Shown here: one piece after another, positions 46,001 to 54,885 of the stretch | Position numbering within the stretch: the first letter of the stretch is position 1 | Layout: each line of letters begins with the position of its first letter | NCBI RefSeq assembly: GCF_000687935.1 | Contig: NZ_JHZZ01000001.1 | Span: forward strand, 3,668,001-3,732,000 | Length of the DNA: 64,000 bases | Reading direction: 5' to 3' | Source of the DNA: Polaribacter sp. Hel_I_88 | GTDB lineage: Bacteria > Bacteroidota > Bacteroidia > Flavobacteriales > Flavobacteriaceae | Program-made: the position numbers and the translations under genes | The notes under the pieces: model-generated | Seen by the model: the letters and a program-made list of their open reading frames with translations, nothing else | Databases searched by the model: none | Told to the model about the DNA's origin: nothing

Positions 46001-48498
46001 TTATTATAGCCTGTAGCTTCTTCTGAAGAGCCAACTACACTAAAAGTAACAGGTAGTCCTTGAGAAACTGTTTGGTTTGCTGGAGCTGTTGTGATAGCCA
46101 TTTGATGCGCAAATGTTTCTCTTCCATTTGCTCCATTATAGCCACCTGTTCCACCAGTAACTAATCCATCAGAATCAAAACCAGTTCCGTCTAAAACTCC
46201 ATCATTATTTGCATCAACTCCACCAGATTCTTCAACATCTAGACAGCCATCTCCATCTGAATCTAGGTCTAAATTATTGTCAATTCCATCTCCATCTAAA
46301 TCACAACTTATAAAAGTTCCATATACTCTACCATCAATATAAGTATTACCATTTACTAGTTGAGACACAATGAAGTTATTAGGTGTATTTGCATTCCAAG
46401 TAAAGGCGTTAAAAGAATTTCCATTAAACAACTCTAATTCAAATAAAGGACCATTTGCCACTTTACTACCATACATTTTAACATCTAAATTTTCATCAAT
46501 TACAAATCTTAAAATTGGGGTAGATGAATTTATAGCATTTCCAAATCCATAAATTTGTGGAATTGAGCCTTGTCCCCACTTTGAACCATCTTTAAAACGA
46601 ATGTTTTGACCAGTAGGTGTACTTGATTGCTGAAATTGAATCTCTTGTGAAGTTAATGAAGTTCCATTAATGGTTAAATTGAAACTATTATCCAATCTAG
46701 TAATATCTAAAACAAAACCATTACCTACAGGTGATAAACTAAAATTAACAGAGTTACCATTTGCTACAGCAAACGGAGTTTCTCCAATTAAAACCTCACA
46801 TTCTTCCGTATCTAAAATACCATCATTATCATCATCTAAATCACAAACATTATTTATACCATCTGCATCTGGATCATTTGCGGTTACCATACCAACTGTT
46901 GCTCCATCTGTACAAACATCAACTGGACCATACGCAAAATCTTGATCTAAATTATCTTCTCCTAATGCTAAGCTTACGCTACTTGTGTTTGCTGTTCCAA
47001 CACCATCATCATCAAAGGTTTGAGTTAATGTAACTCCTGCTGGTACATTAGTAGCTGTAGAAGTATCTACAGTTATAGTGTAGTTTCCTGCTGGTAAGTT
47101 ATCAAAAAGATAATTTCCATTGGCATCTGTTGTTGTGGGTACATCATCAGAAGCATCTCCTGGAGTTCCTGGATCTAAAGTTACTGTTGCTCCTGCTATT
47201 CCTCCTTCAGTTCCATCTTTTGTTCCATCTTTATTGGTATCATACCAAACTAAATCACCAATAGAACCTGGATTAAATATTCCAAAATTTACATTTGTTT
47301 TTAAAGTAGTAGTTATAGAAACCCCTATTTTTCCATTTGTATTTCCATCATTGCCTGAATTTGTTCCGATATTTTCTCCAGTATTTATCCAACCTGTTGG
47401 TAAGTTTGCACTTGTGCTTCCTGTAGAAGTAGTGTGCAAAACTACTGTATAATTTGAATTTGGGTCTAAATTTAAAAATTCATAAGAACCATCTATATTT
47501 ATAGGTTTGGTTGCAATAATAACGTTAGAATTATTAAGCAGACTTGCATAAAGTTGGGTTCCTGAAGGATTTGATATTCCATTACCATCAACAGTATTAT
47601 CTTGTAAAAGATCTAAATCGTTAAATACATTACCTATAAGACCTGGAACTAGTGGATTGTTTGGGTTATCATCATAAGTATTATCTGAAAGTCCATAAAA
47701 CTTTACATCTGCATTACCATTATTGTCAATTCTAAAACCATAAATAGGTTGCGTTGTATTAAACAACTCAACATCCACAACTGAAAAGTATTGAGGTTGA
47801 CTTGCATTTCTACCTGCTGAACCATATCCTAAATTCCAATCATATTTTTTATTTCCATTAGGTGAGTTTACACCATCTTGAAAACCAAATCTTAATTCTC
47901 TTGCAGAAGTAATTACATTTCCTTGTGCGTTAAGTGGCACAATAATAAAGTTTGTATTCCCATCTCTTTCACTTACTACTAAATGATCATCATTTGTTAA
48001 AGCTTTGGCCCATAAAATATCAAAATCTGCACCTGTAGGAATACCTGAAGAACCATCATAAAATAAATAGTTTAGAGCATTTCTACTTTTTACCATAACC
48101 TGCATTGCGTCTTCCCAAGCTGGAATTCCATTTGATGTTAAAGTTTCAGTACCCTCATTATAAACTCCAACCCCATTTGCTGAACTTGTAAAGTTATTAT
48201 TTGTAACAAACGCCCCAGCTGCATTAAAAAAACTTAACGTTTTAATAGTACCTCCATCATTAATTTTTGTATAATTCATTAATACTGGTAAAGTAGTTTG
48301 CCTAGAAGCTGGAGCTCCAGCAGAACCATATCCATTAGTTTGAGTTAAAGTATTACCATTAAACTCAATTTGAACTTCTGTAATTTTTTTGTTATCAGTC
48401 CCTAGCTTTACGTTATACAACGTTTGTGCAGAAATAAACCCTGCAAAAAGGGAAAACGCTAAGACTAATAATAGTTTTAAATGTAGTTTTGTTTTCAT
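40021..48498 (-). CDS. Giant T9SS-secreted surface protein with SdrD B repeats
   Basis: The 2825-residue protein has a signal peptide (LLLVLAFSLFAGFISAQ), a DUF4114-like N-terminal region (to about 280), then SdrD_B-type beta-sandwich repeats (starting GSIGD near residues 410, 915, 1650, 1770, 1890, 2010 and 2130; a divergent one near 285). Asp-rich thrombospondin-3-like calcium segments (DPDADGINNVCDLDDDNDG) lie near 550, 770, 1060 and 1330, and a DUF11 domain near 1495-1640. A unique globular part (about 2255-2735) precedes a C-terminal type A sorting domain starting FMAYPNPSQGNVNL. It should be displayed or released through T9SS as a calcium-stiffened rod, probably an adhesin; the ligand is unknown. 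Confidence 0.88.
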   Translation of the reverse strand: MKTKLHLKLLLVLAFSLFAGFISAQTLYNVKLGTDNKKITEVQIEFNGNTLTQTNGYGSAGAPASRQTTLPVLMNYTKINDGGTIKTLSFFNAAGAFVTNNNFTSSANGVGVYNEGTETLTSNGIPAWEDAMQVMVKSRNALNYLFYDGSSGIPTGADFDILWAKALTNDDHLVVSERDGNTNFIIVPLNAQGNVITSARELRFGFQDGVNSPNGNKKYDWNLGYGSAGRNASQPQYFSVVDVELFNTTQPIYGFRIDNNGNADVKFYGLSDNTYDDNPNNPLVPGLIGNVFNDLDLLQDNTVDGNGISNPSGTQLYASLLNNSNVIIATKPINIDGSYEFLNLDPNSNYTVVLHTTSTGSTSANLPTGWINTGENIGTNSGNDGNTNGKIGVSITTTLKTNVNFGIFNPGSIGDLVWYDTNKDGTKDGTEGGIAGATVTLDPGTPGDASDDVPTTTDANGNYLFDNLPAGNYTITVDTSTATNVPAGVTLTQTFDDDGVGTANTSSVSLALGEDNLDQDFAYGPVDVCTDGATVGMVTANDPDADGINNVCDLDDDNDGILDTEECEVLIGETPFAVANGNSVNFSLSPVGNGFVLDITRLDNSFNLTINGTSLTSQEIQFQQSSTPTGQNIRFKDGSKWGQGSIPQIYGFGNAINSSTPILRFVIDENLDVKMYGSKVANGPLFELELFNGNSFNAFTWNANTPNNFIVSQLVNGNTYIDGRVYGTFISCDLDGDGIDNNLDLDSDGDGCLDVEESGGVDANNDGVLDGTGFDSDGLVTGGTGGYNGANGRETFAHQMAITTAPANQTVSQGLPVTFSVVGSSEEATGYNNGTPLYTTAGNANASIIYKWYLGDPNNGGTLLTDTGVYSNTNTANLSISDVTGLNGNKYYVVLTHTKNTCISESSFATLTVTPSLGSIGDLVWYDINKNGTKDGTEGGIAGATVTLDPGTPGDASDDVPTTTDANGNYLFDNLSAGNYTITVDTSTATNVPAGVTLTQTFDDDGVGTANTSNVSLALGEDNLEQDFAYGPVDICTDGATVGVVTANDPDADGINNVCDLDDDNDGILDEDEGCGNAVSTFPNADKGYLFQGNPSTVFLVDLNTGVATPHKNLTFQANAVAINEADGLFWAVNRTTNKIVLIDPVTFNITETLPITSSLFSGAFDPIRKQYVINSQTTVQVIDGDPNSPTYKTQVSSFAAASVNISDIAYNAADGNFYGIENNTTNLYKFDTLNKQTSLVGSVANLAAGVYGAVYSTLDGKIYLGNNSSGVLYLLELRNGLTASVFSNGPASGTNDGAKVLNVDLSGNQVCLDTDGDGIPNSQDLDSDGDGCLDVEESGGVDANFDGILDGTGFDSDGLVTGGSGGYNGTDGKETIAHQLAITTPPSNVVSVPGGSATFTVVGSAEMATNYLNGNPVYDSTGNASSRIVYQWYLGDPNNGGAILNDSGVYSGTDTASLTINPTNGLNGNTYFVKLTHLDKVCLEEISSATLTLENPSIGLAKNVDTITNNNDGTYTVTYLLTVENFGDDVLNNIQIFDDIVTQFAGLNPTGFSATDGSLTANSSWNGTAVSNILSASQSLAIGASGNVKISFTVTPGAITNVDNTATAKGTSPSGNETTDSSTDGIDPDGTDSDDTPDEDTPTSTPLPLTGSIGDTVFYDVDKDGVQDINEDGLEGATVTLDPGTPGDASDDFTTTTDVNGNYLFNFLSAGNYTVTVDVSTVTGGLPVGVTVADLSQTFDADGIATANTSDVTIAAGEDNLDQDFSYYASGSIGDTVFYDADKDGVQDAGEDGLEGATVTLDPGTPADPADDITIITDANGNYLFDNLTAGNYTVTVNINTVTNGLPAGVTVTDLEQTYDADGVGTANTSDVILASGEDNLAQDFSYYAPASIGDTVFYDTDKDGVQDPGEAGLEGATVTLDPGTPGNPADDITTTTDVNGNYLFDDLLLGNYTVTVDISTVTGGLPAGVLVADLEQTYDADGVGTPSTSDVTLASGENNLDQDFSYYAPGSIGDTVWYDTNGNGMQDIGENGLPGVTVTLDPGTPGNPADDSIQITAPDGTYLFDNLTAGNYTITVDVSTVTAGIPAGVTPADLVQTYDADGVGTSNTSNLTLVSGENNLDQDFGYRGRVLGSIGDTVWFDTDGDGIKDAGENGLGGATVTLDPGTPGNPADDVTTTTDANGNYLFDDLPVGVYTITVDLSTVTSGIPSGKTIADLIPIFDADGVGTPNTSTISLPTGMNNLNQDFGYGISSVGVNTGNDGGIESESLGDALTKLYVGRKKNSVPTEFVKSAANLYNKSKMKSVQPYQGKGQTMLDMFPAELVPGNVANITSPTDILDITTADEVLAVDFSLDGETKGVVLGIKTSDKVYNHTKASCDRLRGAEILNIQTVQVNGYNFLMQGIKQRNGVVEYAISFATAKNNNDTNYTIQTNWYVNDYTKFNDVYNFQVWSTKPADTQKLVADILENLNSFIPVNQTEIQKVPETYASKIYRDKAELVVMLRSTEEGQTAEVSMVELYSETANNIKYRNNTLSTEIQQSLRLDIADGYEYDGLVKVENEVEDAFYHADGNWGLDFDKRYTEIKNYFVWNNFDREYKDDEYAINRDVEVQATSDYDYLTVYKSLLPGTISADYSEYNYVAFTAKGSGLMELGLIKSSVQDWKAQYRVMVDFSEEEQTYYVPFDIFASSATQDKLTAEDLTTLTFTFLPVEANTTELDLKISDVRFAKTAVEGQIVNKIEKFNNEFMAYPNPSQGNVNLLLFSETATEATVTLSDITGKIIYSQKATLNAGKNELEFNFKVKTGVMLLNVTSPETNYGTTKVLFR
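42065..43560 (-). repeat. Array of five SdrD_B-coding units, period about 360 bp
   Basis: Five successive units each encode GSIGDTV(F/W)(Y/F)D...DxxG(V/M/I)(Q/K)D through LDQDFSYYAP or a similar end. DNA similarity between neighbours is high, for example GGAGTTCCTGGATCTAATGT recurs. The phase is strictly in frame, as expected from unequal recombination. Confidence 0.8.
45290..45752 (-). repeat. Near-identical long direct repeat, copy B
   Basis: This block inside the giant gene is nearly identical at DNA level to 46808-47262. Runs of more than 100 bases, around GGTACATCATCAGAAGCATC, differ at only a few positions. It encodes a calcium-binding segment plus an SdrD_B domain. Confidence 0.8.
46808..47262 (-). 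repeat. Near-identical long direct repeat, copy A
   Basis: Partner of the repeat at 45290-45752, about 1.5 kb away in the same gene and orientation. It encodes the same calcium-binding plus SdrD_B module. Confidence 0.8.
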
Positions 48499-49138
48499 CG
48501 GTGATTCTTTTAGGAGTGGTTTGGTTATTTAGAGATTTTTATTTCAAGATCTAAAATTCAAAAACCATTGGTTAATTTTTTTATAATTGATTTTAAATAA
48601 GTATTGTAAAACAATGAACTTAAATACATCAACAAAATCAAATTTTATGTAAAAGATTTTTTTGTTGAAAAGCTCTTTGCATTGGGTTTTTACAAGTACT
48701 ATTGCTTAAAAGGTTATTTTGTGAAATTCATAAAAAGATATTTAGGGTACTGGTAATTTAGCTATGCTATTGGGTTTTTTAAAATTCTAATTCTTTATTT
48801 TGAAATTATTTACGGGTTCAAAATTAGTGTTTTGCCGAGTTAAGAAAACTAATTTTTCGATGACTTGACAACATTTTACGATGTTTAGAATTAATAAATC
48901 AACATAGGTTGAAAGATGAACTAAACATAATAGTTAAAATTAAATTAATACAGGGGGTGGGTTTTCTTGGGGAAATCTAAATTATACTAAATAATTGGGG
49001 AAAGGTTAATTATACTTTTTTACTAAAAAAACATAATTTACTGAGTGCTAAAGTATAACAATTTTATCTAACTAAAAAAATAAATTTTAAAAAAATACAA
49101 TTAAAACTTATTTTTCATTTTTAAGAATACCTAATTTG
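48499..49138. other. Long AT-rich spacer between divergent genes
   Basis: This 640-base stretch separates the start of the giant surface protein gene (-) from the promoter of the rRNA methyltransferase gene (+). It contains only very short ORFs with no coding character and no hairpin with a T-run. The sole GC-rich spot is a run of G and T around 48953-48972. I find no convincing promoter for the giant gene, which may use an alternative sigma factor. Confidence 0.6.
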
Positions 49139-49146
49139 TATCTTTG
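49139..49146 (+). promoter_or_regulatory. -7 box of the rRNA methyltransferase promoter
   Basis: TATCTTTG matches TAnnTTTG 21 bases before the start codon at 49167. The -33 region is only T-rich, without a clear TTTG. Confidence 0.45.
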
Positions 49147-49166
49147 CACCCCATTATTAAAGAAAA

Positions 49167-50378
49167 ATGAGATTACACAGAAATTTAACATTTGCTGTTA
49201 TAGACAGTATTAGAGATATATTTAACGAAGGTGTTTATGCTGATAAAGCTGTAGAAAAAGCATTAAAAAGAGATAAGCGTTGGGGAGCAAGAGATCGTAA
49301 ATTTGTTGCAGAAACAATTTATGATATTGTTCGTTGGAACCGTTTATACGCAGAAATTGCCGAAGTTAAACTACCTTATGATAGAGATAACATTTGGAGA
49401 CTGTTCTCTGTTTGGTGTATTTTAAGAGGTATAAAATTACCAGATTGGAATCAAATAGGAGATGTGCCAGAAAGACGTATTAAAGGACGTTTTGCAGAAT
49501 TATCAAAAATTAGAAAATATAGAGAGTCTATTCCTGATTGGATGGACGAATTGTGTGTATCTGAATTAGGAGAAGAAATCTGGACCAAAGAAATTGCTGC
49601 TTTAAATGAGCAAGCTAAAGTTATTTTAAGAACAAATACCTTAAATATCTCTAAAGAAATTCTACAAAAGAAATTAAAAACCGAAAATGTAGATACTGAG
49701 TTTGTACCTCATCATCCAGATGCTTTACTTTTACCTGAAAGAGCCAATGTTTTTAAAACAGAAGCTTTTCATAATGGTTTTTTTGAAGTGCAAGATGCTT
49801 CATCTCAATTAGTTGCTGCATATTTAGATGTTAAACCAGGTATGAAAGTAATAGATACTTGTGCTGGAGCTGGAGGAAAAACCTTGCATTTAACTGCCTT
49901 AATGGAAAATAAAGGTCAAATAATTGCGATGGATATTTACGAAAGTAAACTTCGTAAACTAAAAGTAAGAGCTAAAAGAAACAAAGCACATAATATAGAT
50001 ATGCGTGTTATTGATTCTACAAAACCTATCAAAAAACTTTATGGCAAAGCAGATCGTGTTTTAATTGATGCTCCTTGTTCTGGTTTAGGTGTTATTCGCA
50101 GAAATCCAGATTCTAAATGGAAATTACAACCTGAGTTTATCGATAATATTAAAAAAGTTCAGCAAGATGTATTACAACAATATTCTAAAATGGTAAAATC
50201 AGGAGGAAAAATGGTGTATGCAACGTGTTCTATTTTACCATCAGAAAATCAACATCAAGTTAAAACTTTTTTAGCATCAGAAGCTGGGAAAGATTTTACT
50301 TTTGCTAGCGATAAAAAAGTACTTGCTCATGTTTCTGGATTTGATGGTTTTTATATGGCACTTTTAGAAAAGAAGTAA
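49167..50378 (+). CDS. RsmB/NOP family rRNA (cytosine-5) methyltransferase
   Basis: The 403-residue protein has an N-terminal helical RNA-binding part (about 1-120), a PUA-like/ferredoxin segment, and a class I methyltransferase domain: SAM motif I VIDTCAGAGGKTLHL, motif II AMDIYESKLRKL, catalytic motif IV DAPCSGLGVIRRNPD and motif VI YATCSILPSENQHQV with the second catalytic Cys. It should make 5-methylcytosine in 16S rRNA, as RsmB or RsmF does; which position is modified is not clear. Confidence 0.9.
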   Translation: MRLHRNLTFAVIDSIRDIFNEGVYADKAVEKALKRDKRWGARDRKFVAETIYDIVRWNRLYAEIAEVKLPYDRDNIWRLFSVWCILRGIKLPDWNQIGDVPERRIKGRFAELSKIRKYRESIPDWMDELCVSELGEEIWTKEIAALNEQAKVILRTNTLNISKEILQKKLKTENVDTEFVPHHPDALLLPERANVFKTEAFHNGFFEVQDASSQLVAAYLDVKPGMKVIDTCAGAGGKTLHLTALMENKGQIIAMDIYESKLRKLKVRAKRNKAHNIDMRVIDSTKPIKKLYGKADRVLIDAPCSGLGVIRRNPDSKWKLQPEFIDNIKKVQQDVLQQYSKMVKSGGKMVYATCSILPSENQHQVKTFLASEAGKDFTFASDKKVLAHVSGFDGFYMALLEKK

Positions 50379-50451
50379 ATTTTACATTGTTATTGCGTCT
50401 TGTAAAATTAATCTCCTGAAAAAGAAATTGTTTTATGTTAGAAACAATTTT

Positions 50452-52626
50452 ATGATTAAAAAAAATATCCTTTTATTATGTATTTTGAGCTCAACATTTT
50501 CGTTTGCGCAACAAACGTACTATAATGATGTTAATTTAAATTTAACTGGTCTTACTTTAAAAGAGGAGTTAGCAACTAAAATTATTAGCACACATTCTCA
50601 ATTTTTGTTTTACGACCAAATTTGGGGCGCTAGTAAAATTACAGATGTTAACCCAAGCAATAACCAACAAGTTTTATTAATCTATGGTTTTGAAAACGGT
50701 TCAGATGCTGATGTAACCAATGATCGAGTACGTGGAATTGATAACAACAGTGGAAATTCAGGAGATTGGAATCGAGAACATGTTTTTTCTCAATCGTTAG
50801 GCACGCCTCCATTATCGGATGCTGGTCCAGGTTCTGATGCGCATCATTTAAGACCTGCAGATGCACAAAGAAACTCATCTAGAAATAACAGAAAATTTAC
50901 AACAGGTTCTGGGTTTTCTGGTATTCAACAAAACGGAGGTTGGTTTCCAGGTGATGAATGGAAAGGTGATGTTGCAAGAATGATGATGTATATGTATGTG
51001 CGTTACAATAATAGATGCTTACCAACAAATATCGGCATTGGAGACAACTCTACTACTCCAGATGATATGATAGATTTGTTTTTACAATGGAATGTAGATG
51101 ATCCTGTTTCAGATTTTGAAAAGAAACGAAATACTTATCATGAAAATACTACAAATCAAAATGCACAAGGAAATAGAAATCCTTTTATAGACAATCCTAT
51201 TTTAGCAACTAGAATTTGGGGTGGCACAAAAGCAGAAGATTCTTGGGGAATTTATACAAGTAATGATTCTCAAGCCCCTTCTACTCCAACAAATTTAACT
51301 ATATCAAATAACACTACTTTTTCAATTGATTTATCTTGGGAAGCATCCACAGATAATGTAGCTGTTTCAAGCTATGATGTTTTTCTTGATGGCAATTTAT
51401 TTATAAATACAACCAATACATCTGTAACAATAAATCAATTAAATTCTGACACAAATTACACGTTTACTGTTTTAGCAAAAGACATCGTTAATAATACATC
51501 AGCTCAAAGTGAAGCCATTAGTGAATCAACTTTAAAAGATACAGAAGCACCAAGTATTCCTTCAAATATTACAATTAGTAATGAAACAACAACTTCTTTC
51601 GTTGTTTCTTGGGATGCAGCAACAGATAATACTGCAGTCTTAGAATATGAAGTTTTTTTAGATGGAAACATAATCACTTCAGTTTCAGAAACCATGTTTA
51701 CAGTTACTAATTTAGCAACTGCCACATCCTATTCAGTTCAAATTTTAGCAATAGACAAAGTCGGAAATAAATCTGATTTAAGTGATACAATAATTGCAAC
51801 AACAAATAGTAACAATACTAATGCTACTGAAATTTTCTTTTCAGAATATCTGGAAGGGTCATCAAACAATAAAGCTTTAGAACTAGTAAATTTAACAGAT
51901 GCTGATATTGATCTAAGTCCTTATAGTATAAAAAGACAAAGCAATGGAGGATTAAATGGTGCAGAATGGGAGTTCAATTTTCCGCTTTCAGGAAAAACAA
52001 TCAAATCTCAAGATGTTTTTGTAATTGTAAATGAAGCTGCAGGAGAACACCCAGCAAGCAAATCTCAAAAAGGAAGAATTGCTGGAGATTTTTTAATTGC
52101 AATTGCAGATTCTATTCGAGTACATAATGGAGACACTAATTTTGGAGCACCACTAAATTTTAATGGAGATGACCCAATAGGCTTATTTAAAAACGATATT
52201 TTAATCGATATTATTGGTACTTATAACAGTGGTCAAATAGCATTTGGAATCGATAAAACGTTAAGAAGAAAAATAAATATCACACAACCAAACATTAATT
52301 TCGACTTATCAAACGAATGGGATGTTGTTGATAAAGACAATGCCGATGATTTTGGGCAACATAGTGCAATTGTTCTTTCAACTACTTCTTTTTCTAAAAA
52401 CGATATACAATTTTATCCAAATCCTGTAAAGGACTTTATAAATATAACTAACAAAACAAATCGTGAAATAAAACACATTACGATTTATAATATGTTAGGA
52501 AAAAAAGTTTTTTTTCAAAAAAATCCTACTCATAATATTAACATTAAAAAAATATCAAAAGGAATCTATATGCTTACTTTTGAAGTCGAAAATAAAATGT
52601 ATAAATCAAAAATAATTAAATATTAA
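50452..52626 (+). CDS. Secreted Endonuclease I with FN3, lamin-tail and T9SS domains, paralogue 1
   Basis: About 724 residues. The ATG at 50452 gives a good signal peptide (NILLLCILSSTFSFAQ); an in-frame TTG at 50428 does not. An Endonuclease I domain (about 20-270) carries GDWNREHVFSQSLG and DAHHLRPADAQRNSSRNNRKF. Two fibronectin type III domains (about 280-370 and 375-460) follow, then a lamin-tail domain (EIFFSEYLEGSSNNKALELVN, about 465-620) and a type A T9SS sorting domain (IQFYPNPVKDF to the end). It should cut extracellular DNA or RNA for nutrients or biofilm turnover. It is the first of three tandem paralogues. Confidence 0.9.
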   Translation: MIKKNILLLCILSSTFSFAQQTYYNDVNLNLTGLTLKEELATKIISTHSQFLFYDQIWGASKITDVNPSNNQQVLLIYGFENGSDADVTNDRVRGIDNNSGNSGDWNREHVFSQSLGTPPLSDAGPGSDAHHLRPADAQRNSSRNNRKFTTGSGFSGIQQNGGWFPGDEWKGDVARMMMYMYVRYNNRCLPTNIGIGDNSTTPDDMIDLFLQWNVDDPVSDFEKKRNTYHENTTNQNAQGNRNPFIDNPILATRIWGGTKAEDSWGIYTSNDSQAPSTPTNLTISNNTTFSIDLSWEASTDNVAVSSYDVFLDGNLFINTTNTSVTINQLNSDTNYTFTVLAKDIVNNTSAQSEAISESTLKDTEAPSIPSNITISNETTTSFVVSWDAATDNTAVLEYEVFLDGNIITSVSETMFTVTNLATATSYSVQILAIDKVGNKSDLSDTIIATTNSNNTNATEIFFSEYLEGSSNNKALELVNLTDADIDLSPYSIKRQSNGGLNGAEWEFNFPLSGKTIKSQDVFVIVNEAAGEHPASKSQKGRIAGDFLIAIADSIRVHNGDTNFGAPLNFNGDDPIGLFKNDILIDIIGTYNSGQIAFGIDKTLRRKINITQPNINFDLSNEWDVVDKDNADDFGQHSAIVLSTTSFSKNDIQFYPNPVKDFINITNKTNREIKHITIYNMLGKKVFFQKNPTHNINIKKISKGIYMLTFEVENKMYKSKIIKY

Positions 52627-52629
52627 AAA

Positions 52630-54822
52630 ATGAAGAAACTATTACTTTTAGCACTAACTATGTTCTCATTTACTTTCTTTGCCCAGCAAAGTTATTATAA
52701 TGATGTAGATTTAACGCTTTCTGGCATGCAACTTAAAGATGCTTTGGCTACCAAAACAATTGCTGCACATACTCGTTTTTTAGAATATACTAGTAGTGGA
52801 CCAGATGTTTGGGATGCTACAATTGCAACTGATGACAATGTTAATTTTTCTGGTGATGTTGTTTTATTCTATGGCTGGGAAAATGGCACAGATAATGATG
52901 ATACCAATGATTATTCGAGAGATAATCGTTATCAAGATAATGGTAGTGGAGATCCTTTTGCTTGGAATAGAGAACATGTTTTTCCTCAATCGTTATCAAA
53001 TCCGCCAATGAATACAGAAATTCCAGGTGCCTCTACAGATGCGCATCATTTAAGAGCGGCAGATAGAGTTCGTAACTCAACTAGAAATAACAGAAAATTC
53101 GGAAGAGGTTCTGGTACTTCTAATTTTTCTAACTTAGATTTTCATGAAGGATTAGATGGTCCAAATACTGCTGCTTGGTATCCAGGAGACCAATGGAAAG
53201 GAGATACTGCAAGAATGATGATGTATATGTATTTAAGATATGGTAGTGTTTGTTTACCAACTGCAGTTGGTGTAGGAAGTAAAAAATTTACACCAGATGA
53301 AATGATTGATCTATTTTTAAAATGGAATGCAGAAGATCCTGTTTCTGATATAGAAATTGCTAGAAACACCTATCATGCAGACCTTTCTAATAGAGCTGCA
53401 CAAGGAAATAGAAATCCATTTATAGACAATCCATATTTAGCAACAAGAATTTGGGGAGGTGAATCTGCTGAAGATATTTGGGGTATTTACAAAAGTACAG
53501 ATACACAAGCACCTACAACACCAATAAACGTAACCTTAAGTAATATTTCTTTAAATTCTATTGATGTTTCTTGGGATGCCTCAACAGATAATATAGGAGT
53601 AACAGGTTACAATATTTTTGTAGATGGCGTTTTAACAGCACAAACTGCAAATACTAGCATTTCTATTACAGATTTAAACACAAATACTGCATATTCATTT
53701 ACAATTGTAGCAAAAGATTTAATTAACAATATGTCTGCTGCAAGTACTCCTGTAAACGGAACAACGTTGCAAGATGCAAATCCACCATCAATACCAACTA
53801 ATGTTGTAGTTAGTAATGAAACTGATACGTCTTTTAAAATTTCTTGGACAGCTTCTACAGATAACAATGCAGTTTCAGCGTATGAAATTTATATAGATAA
53901 TATTTTAAATGGAACAACTTCAAATACTTTTTTCACAGTAAATGGTTTAACTAAATCAACAACTTATAGTGTAGAAGTTTTAGCTGTAGATACAGATAAT
54001 AACAAATCTGACAAGACAACTGCAATCTCTGCAACTACATCTGCAGGCGCTTTTAACGGTGTTTCAGAATTGTTTATTTCTGAATATACAGAACCTGCTG
54101 CAGGTTCAGGGAATCAAAAAGCTATTGAAATTGTAAACCTTTCTGGTGCTACCATAAATTTATCTGCTTACTCCATACAAAAACAGTCTAATGGAGGTTC
54201 TTGGGTAGATGATTATCCTTTAGGAAATGGAAATATTATTCCTGGAGACGTATTTGTAATTGTGCATGCTGATGTATCTGAACAAATACTTATTGATGAA
54301 GCAGATTTATATGGACCACCTAATATAGATACTTTTCCTTATCAATTTGGATCACCTATGAACTTTAATGGAAACGACCCAATTGGTTTATATAAAAATG
54401 GTTTTTTGATTGATATTATTGGTGAAGAAGATAGAACTAGCGACCATATTCATAACAAAACTTGGCGAAGAAAAGCAACCATTATAGCTCCAAACACAAG
54501 ATTTGACACAACTGAATGGGAAGTTTTACCTGCTGGAACTTTAGATAATTTTGGAAGTCATTCATCTACCTTAAATACAAATAACATTGTTTTAGATACT
54601 TTTAAAATGTATCCAAATCCTACAAATGGTAATAAAGTGTATTTTAACTTATCACAAGATACTCATATTCAAATTTACAATGTTTTAGGAAAACTAGTTT
54701 TGAACACAAAACTTTCTAGAGACCAAAACTCTATCAATGTTACTGATTTATCAAAAGGAGTTTACATGGTTAAAATAAAAACTGGTACTCAAGCAACTTT
54801 AAAGAAATTAATAAAAAACTAA
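52630..54822 (+). CDS. Secreted Endonuclease I with FN3, lamin-tail and T9SS domains, paralogue 2
   Basis: A 730-residue protein with the same architecture as its neighbours: signal peptide (LLALTMFSFTFFAQ), Endonuclease I domain with FAWNREHVFPQSL and DAHHLRAADRVRNSTRNNRKF, two FN3 domains, a lamin-tail domain (ELFISEYTEPAAGSGNQKAIEIVN) and a sorting domain (FKMYPNPTNGNKVYF). It starts 3 bases after paralogue 1, so the two are surely co-transcribed. An extra loop (SNLDFHEGLDGPNTAA) inside the nuclease domain distinguishes it. A terminator follows. Confidence 0.9.
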   Translation: MKKLLLLALTMFSFTFFAQQSYYNDVDLTLSGMQLKDALATKTIAAHTRFLEYTSSGPDVWDATIATDDNVNFSGDVVLFYGWENGTDNDDTNDYSRDNRYQDNGSGDPFAWNREHVFPQSLSNPPMNTEIPGASTDAHHLRAADRVRNSTRNNRKFGRGSGTSNFSNLDFHEGLDGPNTAAWYPGDQWKGDTARMMMYMYLRYGSVCLPTAVGVGSKKFTPDEMIDLFLKWNAEDPVSDIEIARNTYHADLSNRAAQGNRNPFIDNPYLATRIWGGESAEDIWGIYKSTDTQAPTTPINVTLSNISLNSIDVSWDASTDNIGVTGYNIFVDGVLTAQTANTSISITDLNTNTAYSFTIVAKDLINNMSAASTPVNGTTLQDANPPSIPTNVVVSNETDTSFKISWTASTDNNAVSAYEIYIDNILNGTTSNTFFTVNGLTKSTTYSVEVLAVDTDNNKSDKTTAISATTSAGAFNGVSELFISEYTEPAAGSGNQKAIEIVNLSGATINLSAYSIQKQSNGGSWVDDYPLGNGNIIPGDVFVIVHADVSEQILIDEADLYGPPNIDTFPYQFGSPMNFNGNDPIGLYKNGFLIDIIGEEDRTSDHIHNKTWRRKATIIAPNTRFDTTEWEVLPAGTLDNFGSHSSTLNTNNIVLDTFKMYPNPTNGNKVYFNLSQDTHIQIYNVLGKLVLNTKLSRDQNSINVTDLSKGVYMVKIKTGTQATLKKLIKN

Positions 54823-54837
54823 TTTTTAATTTTATAA

Positions 54838-54872
54838 ACAAAAAACGATTCTTAATTGAATCGTTTTTTTTA
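54838..54872 (+). terminator. Intrinsic terminator between nuclease paralogues 2 and 3
   Basis: AAAAAACGATTC and GAATCGTTTTTTTT are perfect arms with a 6-base loop, so paralogue 3 probably has its own promoter or is expressed at a lower level by read-through. Confidence 0.85.
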
Positions 54873-54885
54873 ATTTTTAAAATCA

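Noticed and set aside
45599-47452. Plus-strand ORFs opposite the giant surface protein (for example 45599-45811, 47120-47452)
   Set aside because: They are antisense shadows of the low-complexity Asp/Gly/Thr repeats; near-identical ones appear in each repeat copy.
50428-50451. TTG start for the first nuclease paralogue
   Set aside because: The eight added residues precede a canonical signal peptide starting at ATG 50452, and the paralogues start directly with their signal peptides.
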